A stretch of 32,329 bases of DNA from Burkholderiales bacterium. Lineage in GTDB: Bacteria > Pseudomonadota > Gammaproteobacteria > Burkholderiales > Burkholderiaceae_C. The notes beneath the pieces are model-generated. The model saw nothing but the letters and a program-made list of their open reading frames with translations, had not been told where the DNA came from and did not search any database. Both the position numbers and the translations under genes were made by a program. How positions within the stretch are numbered: position 1 is the stretch's first letter; the number at the start of each line of letters is the position of its first letter. This document shows positions 27,331-32,329 of this stretch, one piece after another. Where the stretch lies: NCBI GenBank assembly GCA_947462065.1, contig CANHNO010000014.1, positions 1 through 32,329 of the forward strand. The letters run 5' to 3'.

Positions 27331-28859
27331 GCGGCGCCTTGCACGACCTGGGTGTGGCCGCTCTGGCGCGAGCGCTTGCTGAGAAGCAGGTGTCCAGTGA
27401 GGAGGTCACAGGCCACCTCCTCAACCGAATCGCCGCCCACGAGCACTTGGGCGCCTGGCTGTGTGTCGATGCCGACGCGGCACTGGCGCAAGCTCGCGGT
27501 GCGGACGCGCGCCGTGCGCAATGCCACAGCAACAGCGATCAGCCGCTGCTCGGCGTTCCGTTGGCGCACAAGGACATCTTCGTCACCCGTGACCTGCCGA
27601 CCACTGCCGCCTCGAAGATGCTGGCCGGCTACCGCAGCCCGTTCGACGCCACGGTGGTCTCGCGCCTCGGTGCCGGCGCCGGCATGGTGACGCTGGGCAA
27701 GCTGAACTGCGACGAGTTTGCGATGGGCTCGGGCAATGAAAACTCGGCCTTCGGCGCGGTCAGGAACCCGTGGGACTTGAGCCGGGTGCCGGGTGGCTCC
27801 TCGGGCGGCTCGGCCGCTGCGGTCGCCGCACGCCTCGTGCCGGCCGCCACCGGCACCGACACCGGCGGCTCGATCCGGCAGCCGGCCAGTTTTTCGGGTA
27901 TCACCGGCATCAAGCCGACCTACGGCGTGTGTTCACGCTTCGGCATGATCGCCTTCGCCTCCAGCCTCGATCAGGCTGGCCCGATGGCGCGATCGGCCGA
28001 AGACTGCGCCTTGCTGCTCGGCGCGATGAGCGGCTTTGACGAGCGCGACGCGACCAGCGCGCAGCGCCCGCCGCAGGATTACGCCACCGCGATGCGCGCA
28101 CCTCGTGCCGACGCCACCGCCGCGCAACCGCTGAAAGGCCTGCGGATCGGCCTGCCCAAGGAATTCTTCCCGGCCGCACTGGCCTCCGAGGTCGATGGCG
28201 CGGTGCGGGCCGCACTGGTCGAGCTCGAGAAGCTGGGCGCCACGCTGGTCGAGGTCAGCCTGCCGCGCACCGAACTGTCGATCCCGGTCTACTACATCAT
28301 CGCGCCAGCCGAAGCCAGCTCGAACCTGAACCGATTCGACGGCGTGAAATTCGGTCACCGCGCCGCGAACTACACCGACCTGCTCGACATGTACAAGAAG
28401 ACGCGTGCCGAAGGTTTCGGTGACGAGGTCAAGCGCCGCATCATGATCGGCAGCTATGTGCTGAGCCACGGCTATTACGACGCCTACTACCTGCAAGCAC
28501 AGAAGCTGCGGCGCATGATCGCTGACGATTTTCAGCACTGCTTCACCGAATGCGACGTGATCGCCGGCCCGGTGGCACCCACGGTGGCGTGGAAGCTCGG
28601 CGGCAAGGGCGATGACCCGGTGGCCAACTACCTCGCCGACATCTTCACACTGCCGGCGAGCCTGGCCGGCCTGCCCGGCATGAGCGTGCCGGCAGGCTTC
28701 GCGGCCACCGGCGAAGGCGCCGGCATGCCGGTCGGCTTGCAACTGATCGGCAACTACTTTCAGGAAGGCACGCTGTTACACGCCGCGCACGCCTTCCAGC
28801 AGGCGACCGACTGGCACCAGCGTGCGCCGTCGGCCGCGGCGATGGGAGGTGCCGCATGA
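27327..28859 (+). CDS. gatA: Asp-tRNA(Asn)/Glu-tRNA(Gln) amidotransferase subunit A
   Basis: GatA is the glutaminase subunit that frees ammonia for amidation of mischarged tRNA. The 510-residue protein carries the amidase Ser-cisSer-Lys triad: K82 (PLAHKDIF), S158 ([14 protein letters not shown]) and S182 ([13 protein letters not shown]). Other amidase-signature blocks ([27 protein letters not shown]) are intact. ATG 27327 overlaps gatC and its stop overlaps gatB, which couples production of the three subunits. Confidence 0.97.
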   Translation: MSGALHDLGVAALARALAEKQVSSEEVTGHLLNRIAAHEHLGAWLCVDADAALAQARGADARRAQCHSNSDQPLLGVPLAHKDIFVTRDLPTTAASKMLAGYRSPFDATVVSRLGAGAGMVTLGKLNCDEFAMGSGNENSAFGAVRNPWDLSRVPGGSSGGSAAAVAARLVPAATGTDTGGSIRQPASFSGITGIKPTYGVCSRFGMIAFASSLDQAGPMARSAEDCALLLGAMSGFDERDATSAQRPPQDYATAMRAPRADATAAQPLKGLRIGLPKEFFPAALASEVDGAVRAALVELEKLGATLVEVSLPRTELSIPVYYIIAPAEASSNLNRFDGVKFGHRAANYTDLLDMYKKTRAEGFGDEVKRRIMIGSYVLSHGYYDAYYLQAQKLRRMIADDFQHCFTECDVIAGPVAPTVAWKLGGKGDDPVANYLADIFTLPASLAGLPGMSVPAGFAATGEGAGMPVGLQLIGNYFQEGTLLHAAHAFQQATDWHQRAPSAAAMGGAA

Positions 28860-30385
28860 GCATCACCACCGCGAGCCAGCTGATCCGCGGCTACGAGGTT
28901 GTGATCGGCCTCGAAACCCATGCGCAACTCTCGACCGTCAGCAAGATCTTCAGCGGCTCGTCAACTCAGTTCGGTGCCGCACCCAACACGCAGGCTTCGC
29001 CGGTCGATCTGGCGCTGCCAGGCACGCTGCCGGTGATGAACCGCGGCGCGGTCGAACGGGCGATCCAGTTCGGTCTGGCAGTCGGCGCCAAGGTCGCACA
29101 GCACTCGATCTTTGCGCGCAAGAACTACTTCTACCCCGATCTGCCCAAGGGGTACCAAATCAGCCAGTATGAAACTCCTGTGGTGCAAGGCGGCACGATC
29201 GAGTTCATCCTCGGAAACACCGCTCACAAGGTGCGCCTCACCCGCGCCCACCTCGAGGAAGATGCCGGCAAATCGCTCCACGAGGATTACGCCGGCCAGA
29301 CCGGCATTGACCTGAACCGCGCCGGCACACCTTTGCTGGAGATCGTCTCCGAGCCCGACATGCGCTCCAGCGCCGAAGCGGCCGAATACGCGAAAACGCT
29401 GCACGCGCTGGTGATGTGGCTGGGCATCTGCGACGGCAACATGCAGGAAGGCAGCTTCCGCTGCGACGCCAATGTGTCGGTGCGAAAGCCCGGCATGCCT
29501 TACGGCACCCGGCGCGAGATCAAGAACCTGAACAGTTTCAAGTTCCTGCAGCAGGCCATCGACTGCGAGATCCAGTGGCAGATCGACCTGATCGAGGACG
29601 GTGGCGAGGTACAGCAGGCCACAGTGCTGTTCAACCCGACGGCCAATGGTGGGCGCGGCGAGACGAGGGCCATGCGCACCAAGGAAGACGCGCACGACTA
29701 CCGCTACTTCCCCGACCCCGACCTGCCACCGTTGGTGATCGCAACAGACTGGATCGAGCGCGTGCGCGCAGCGATGCCTGAGTTGCCGCAGGCGATGGCA
29801 GCACGCTTCCACCGCGACTACGGGCTTCCCGCCTACGACGCGTCCATCATGACGCAGTCCAAGTCCTTCGCTAAATACTTCGAGGCCGCGGCCAAGGCGA
29901 GCGGCCAAGCCAAGCTGGCGGCCAACTGGCTGATGGGCGAGGTCTTGCGTCGGCTGAATGCTGATGAGAAGACGATCGAGCAGAGCCCGGTCGATGCGGC
30001 CACGCTGGCAGCGCTGATCGGCCGCATCGTCGACGGCACGGTTTCCAACAGCGGTGCGAAGCAGGTATTCGATGTGCTGTGGGCAGCAGGCGAAATCAAA
30101 TCAGATCCAATCGGCGCCGATTCCGTAGATCGTGCAGTCGTGGATCTGCCGGGGTCGCGTGTTGATCGGGTGATTGAGTCCAAGGGACTCAAGCAGATGT
30201 CCGACACCAGCGAACTCGACCGCCTGCTCGACGAGTTGCTGGCAGCCAACACGAAATCAGTCGAGGAATACCGCGCCGGCAAGGAAAAAGCCTTCAATGC
30301 CTTGGTCGGTCAGGCCATGAAAGCGACCAAGGGCAAGGCCAACCCGGCCCAGGTCACGGCGCTGCTGAAGCAGAAGCTGGGCTGA
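28856..30385 (+). CDS. gatB: Asp-tRNA(Asn)/Glu-tRNA(Gln) amidotransferase subunit B
   Basis: GatB binds the mischarged tRNA and performs the ATP-dependent amidation. The 509-residue protein has the kinase-like cradle with [13 protein letters not shown], the signature [28 protein letters not shown], and [13 protein letters not shown] helical and YqeY-like tail domain (about 340-509) completes it. ATG 28856 overlaps the gatA stop. Its last 32 bp overlap the end of a convergent gene (30354-30385), so the two mRNAs are complementary at their 3' ends. Confidence 0.97.
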   Translation: MSITTASQLIRGYEVVIGLETHAQLSTVSKIFSGSSTQFGAAPNTQASPVDLALPGTLPVMNRGAVERAIQFGLAVGAKVAQHSIFARKNYFYPDLPKGYQISQYETPVVQGGTIEFILGNTAHKVRLTRAHLEEDAGKSLHEDYAGQTGIDLNRAGTPLLEIVSEPDMRSSAEAAEYAKTLHALVMWLGICDGNMQEGSFRCDANVSVRKPGMPYGTRREIKNLNSFKFLQQAIDCEIQWQIDLIEDGGEVQQATVLFNPTANGGRGETRAMRTKEDAHDYRYFPDPDLPPLVIATDWIERVRAAMPELPQAMAARFHRDYGLPAYDASIMTQSKSFAKYFEAAAKASGQAKLAANWLMGEVLRRLNADEKTIEQSPVDAATLAALIGRIVDGTVSNSGAKQVFDVLWAAGEIKSDPIGADSVDRAVVDLPGSRVDRVIESKGLKQMSDTSELDRLLDELLAANTKSVEEYRAGKEKAFNALVGQAMKATKGKANPAQVTALLKQKLG

Positions 30386-31091
30386 GCGTCGCGGGCGCTG
30401 CCGACGCCGCCACTGGCGTCGGCAGCGTAGATCCCAAAGAGCCCGGTGGGGCGCCAGCCCAGAGCTTGCGCAGCCTCGCCAGTTCGGCATCAAAGGTCGC
30501 GTTGATGCGCTGCGACTCGGCCTGCTGATTCTGGATCAGCGCACGCTGCGCTTCGGCGGTGGCGTCGACGCCATCAAGCTGCTGTTTGAGGCCTGTCGGC
30601 ATCGCACGACCCACATAGAACTCGGCCTCTTCGAGCAAAGGCTTCTTTTCTGCAGCCAGTGCTTCCAGACGCCGTTCGGACAGTTGCAGCGTACGCTTCA
30701 GGTCATCGAGCGCCGCCAGACGCGCCTTTTGATGCGCGGCCTCGTTGGGATACCGCATGCGCAGGTTGCGGTCGCGGCGGACCGCATCGACCTCGGCCGC
30801 GCGGCGCGCTGCCTTTTCGCGTTCACGCGCTTCCGCGTCAACCCGCTCCTCGGCGGTCATGGTCGGTGGCAGCACCTTCTTGGTCGAGCCGTCGGCGTTC
30901 AACAGCCGCTGTTCGCGCGCCGTGCATTCGACAATAGGCCGGTCGGACGTCAGGCGCTTGCCAGCGCTGTCAACGCAGGAGTAAATCGTCGCTGCCGCGG
31001 CCGCACCGAGGCCGCTCGCCGCAGCCGTCACGACGAGCATCCAGCGCGCGATCCTGAACCACGCGGCAGCGCTCACGTCGTCAGACCCCAT
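30354..31091 (-). CDS. DUF4124 domain-containing secreted protein
   Basis: This protein of about 245 residues has an N-terminal signal segment ([24 protein letters not shown]). A DUF4124-type motif follows ([22 protein letters not shown], two cysteines), then a charged, probably coiled-coil body (about 85-215) rich in Glu, Arg and Ala, and an Ala/Ser/Pro tail. The function is unknown; relatives are common envelope proteins in Burkholderiales. ATG 31091 overlaps the end of pyrE by 11 bp; GTG 31076, which follows the pyrE stop by 4 bp, is an equally plausible start. Its tail overlaps gatB, and its low-complexity end may owe its composition partly to that overlap. Confidence 0.82.
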   Translation of the reverse strand: MGSDDVSAAAWFRIARWMLVVTAAASGLGAAAAATIYSCVDSAGKRLTSDRPIVECTAREQRLLNADGSTKKVLPPTMTAEERVDAEAREREKAARRAAEVDAVRRDRNLRMRYPNEAAHQKARLAALDDLKRTLQLSERRLEALAAEKKPLLEEAEFYVGRAMPTGLKQQLDGVDATAEAQRALIQNQQAESQRINATFDAELARLRKLWAGAPPGSLGSTLPTPVAASAAPATLSPASASAAP

Positions 31092-31782
31092 ACCGCTCGC
31101 GGTAGTTGCGAACCCGCTCGGTGTGCGCCGCAAGGGCCGGAGAGTCGGTGGATTGCAGCACCTGGAGCAGATCGGACAGCGTCGCAATCGCCGTCACCGG
31201 CAGGCCGAGTTGCTGCTGCACGAACTGAACGGCCGACCATGGCGCGTCTCGCCCCTGGTCAGTGGCTTTTTCCTGCCGATCGAGTGCGATCACCACTGCG
31301 CTTGGTGTACCGCCTGCGGCCTCGATCATCGCAATCGATTCGCGCACCGAGGTGCCTGCCGAGATAACGTCGTCGATGATCAGCACCCGCCCGCGTACAG
31401 GTGCGCCAACCAGCGTGCCGCCTTCGCCATGGTCCTTGGCTTCCTTGCGGTTGTAGGCGTAGGGCACGTTGATGCCAAGGCGCGCCAACTCGACAGCCAC
31501 CGCCGCCGCCAGCACGATGCCCTTGTAGGCGGGGCCGAAGAGCATGTCGAATTGCAGTTCGCCCGAGGCCTGCGCCTGCTGCAGGCGCCGTGCATAGAAT
31601 TGCGCGAGGCGGCCTAGTTTGGCACCGTCATCAAACAAGCCGGCGTTGAAGAAATACGGCGAGAGCCGACCGGCCTTGGTCTGAAACTCCCCGAACCGCA
31701 ACACGCCAGCGTCGAGTGAAAACTTGACGAAATCCTGCGCAAGTTCGCCTGCATTCAAGTCAACGAGGCCGCTTCGGCTCAT
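31081..31782 (-). CDS. pyrE: Orotate phosphoribosyltransferase
   Basis: PyrE joins orotate to PRPP to make OMP in pyrimidine synthesis. The 233-residue protein has GEFQTKAGRLSPYFFNAGLF (31-50), LFGPAYKGIVLA (81-92), the lysine loop NRKEAKDHGEGG (111-122) and the PRPP motif VLIIDDVISAGTS (133-145), all intact. It is about 20 residues longer than the E. coli enzyme, mostly at the ends. ATG 31782 is the only good start and has AGGA (minus strand) eight bases upstream. It faces a divergent exonuclease gene whose start codon is just 12 bp away, so its promoter must lie within that gene. Confidence 0.95.
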   Translation of the reverse strand: MSRSGLVDLNAGELAQDFVKFSLDAGVLRFGEFQTKAGRLSPYFFNAGLFDDGAKLGRLAQFYARRLQQAQASGELQFDMLFGPAYKGIVLAAAVAVELARLGINVPYAYNRKEAKDHGEGGTLVGAPVRGRVLIIDDVISAGTSVRESIAMIEAAGGTPSAVVIALDRQEKATDQGRDAPWSAVQFVQQQLGLPVTAIATLSDLLQVLQSTDSPALAAHTERVRNYRERYGV

Positions 31783-31785
31783 CTG

Positions 31786-31794
31786 AGGAATCCT
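31786..31794. promoter_or_regulatory. Two-way Shine-Dalgarno near-palindrome between pyrE and the exonuclease gene
   Basis: AGGAATCCT gives AGGA on the plus strand, five bases before GTG 31795, and AGGA on the minus strand, eight bases before ATG 31782. The whole gap between the two start codons is 12 bp, so one short sequence supplies the ribosome-binding site of both divergent genes. Confidence 0.7.
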
Positions 31795-32329
31795 GTGCTC
31801 CGTCTGATCACGTTGAATCTGAATGGCATCCGGTCCGCGGCCAGCAAGGGCTTCGAGGAGTGGGTCGCGGCCACAGTTCCGGATTGTATGGGGGTGCAGG
31901 AAGTGAAGGCCCAGGCCGACACCGTCGTTGGGCGTTTCGATCGCGTGGCGGGCATGGACGGTCACTTTCATTACGCACAGAAGAAGGGTTACTCGGGTGT
32001 TGGCGTCTACTCCAGGCAGCGCCCTAGCCAGATTCGCTCGGGGATAGGCAACGCCGAATTCGACGACGAAGGTCGCTGGGTCGAAGCCTGCTTTGATGAC
32101 CCGGCTCGCACAGAGTTTCCCCGCTTCAGTGTCATCAGTTGCTATTTCCCGAGCGGAAGCAGCAGCGAGGAGCGTCAGCAGGCCAAGTTCCGGTTTCTCG
32201 CGCTGATCGCGCCACACCTCGCGCGCTTGAGTTCCGAACGCGAGTTCGTGCTGCTGGGCGACATCAACATCGCCCACAAGGAAATCGACCTGAAGAACTG
32301 GAAGGGCAACCTGAAGAACAGCGGCTTCC
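31795..32329 (+). CDS. xth: Exodeoxyribonuclease III / Crc-family exonuclease, 3' end cut by the window
   Basis: The 178 residues present start LRLITLNLNGIRSAASKG and belong to the exonuclease III (AP endonuclease) fold. Residues matching the E. coli active site are kept: N8, E36 (VQEVKAQ), Y117 (SCYFPSG), D156 and N158 (LLGDINIAHKEIDLKNW). AHKEIDLKNW closely resembles the same region of Pseudomonas Crc (AHQKMDVKNW), yet Crc lacks the catalytic Asp/Asn there. Crc also neighbours pyrE in Pseudomonas. So this is best read as a catalytically competent ExoIII of the Crc-related branch. GTG 31795 has GAGGA (31785-31789) upstream. The C-terminal catalytic Asp/His lie outside the window. Confidence 0.92.
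   Translation, partial: MLRLITLNLNGIRSAASKGFEEWVAATVPDCMGVQEVKAQADTVVGRFDRVAGMDGHFHYAQKKGYSGVGVYSRQRPSQIRSGIGNAEFDDEGRWVEACFDDPARTEFPRFSVISCYFPSGSSSEERQQAKFRFLALIAPHLARLSSEREFVLLGDINIAHKEIDLKNWKGNLKNSGF

Overview
The window looks like chromosomal DNA from a high-GC betaproteobacterium of the order Burkholderiales. The evidence is the 16S rRNA leader with its boxA region at the left edge, the G/C-rich third codon positions, and the gene neighbourhoods (CPA2 antiporter beside kdsD-kdsC-lptC, mreBCD-mrdA-rodA divergent from gatCAB, pyrE divergent from an exonuclease III gene). A genus cannot be named from sequence reading alone. Nearly all of it is housekeeping or ordinary accessory DNA. I see no transposon, prophage, CRISPR array, tRNA, plasmid gene or obvious defence island.

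Layout. 1-386: the 5' end of a leftward 16S rRNA gene with leader, antitermination signals and promoter. 387-4113: leftward genes for a FAD-dependent dehydrogenase and a CPA2 cation:proton antiporter. 4249-6561: rightward kdsD-kdsC-lptC (KDO synthesis and LPS export), then a short-chain dehydrogenase, ending at a strong two-way terminator. 7476-7970: a leftward glycine-rich RRM RNA-binding protein. 8223-9932: a GMC oxidoreductase. 9945-12975: a leftward sigma-70-family factor divergent from a response regulator/histidine kinase pair. 13228-14924: a TSUP transporter and an HDOD protein. 15290-20933: a peptide-type ABC importer (fused double ATPase and two permeases leftward, binding protein rightward). 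20964-26735: the leftward cell-shape cluster mreB-mreC-mreD-mrdA-rodA. 27031-30385: rightward gatC-gatA-gatB. 30354-31782: leftward pyrE and a DUF4124 secreted protein. 31795-end: a rightward exonuclease III/Crc-family gene cut by the window edge.

How they work together. kdsD, kdsC and lptC serve the outer membrane; mreBCD-mrdA-rodA build the rod-shaped wall; gatCAB makes correctly charged Gln-tRNA and/or Asn-tRNA. Many genes are tightly coupled by ATGA or GTGA overlaps (kdsD/kdsC, mreC/mreD, mrdA/rodA, gatC/gatA, gatA/gatB, the ABC genes).

The points most worth a second look are small-scale. First, pyrE and the exonuclease gene start only 12 bp apart, back to back, with a near-palindrome that supplies a ribosome-binding site on both strands. 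That exonuclease resembles Pseudomonas Crc but keeps its catalytic residues. Second, a three-fold CTCAC/GTGAG repeat at helical spacing lies between the sigma factor and the two-component genes. Third, the lptC start is unusual, with an intervening micro-ORF. Fourth, the RRM protein has a long modular Gly/Tyr/Arg tail. I did not find a clearly new multi-gene system.
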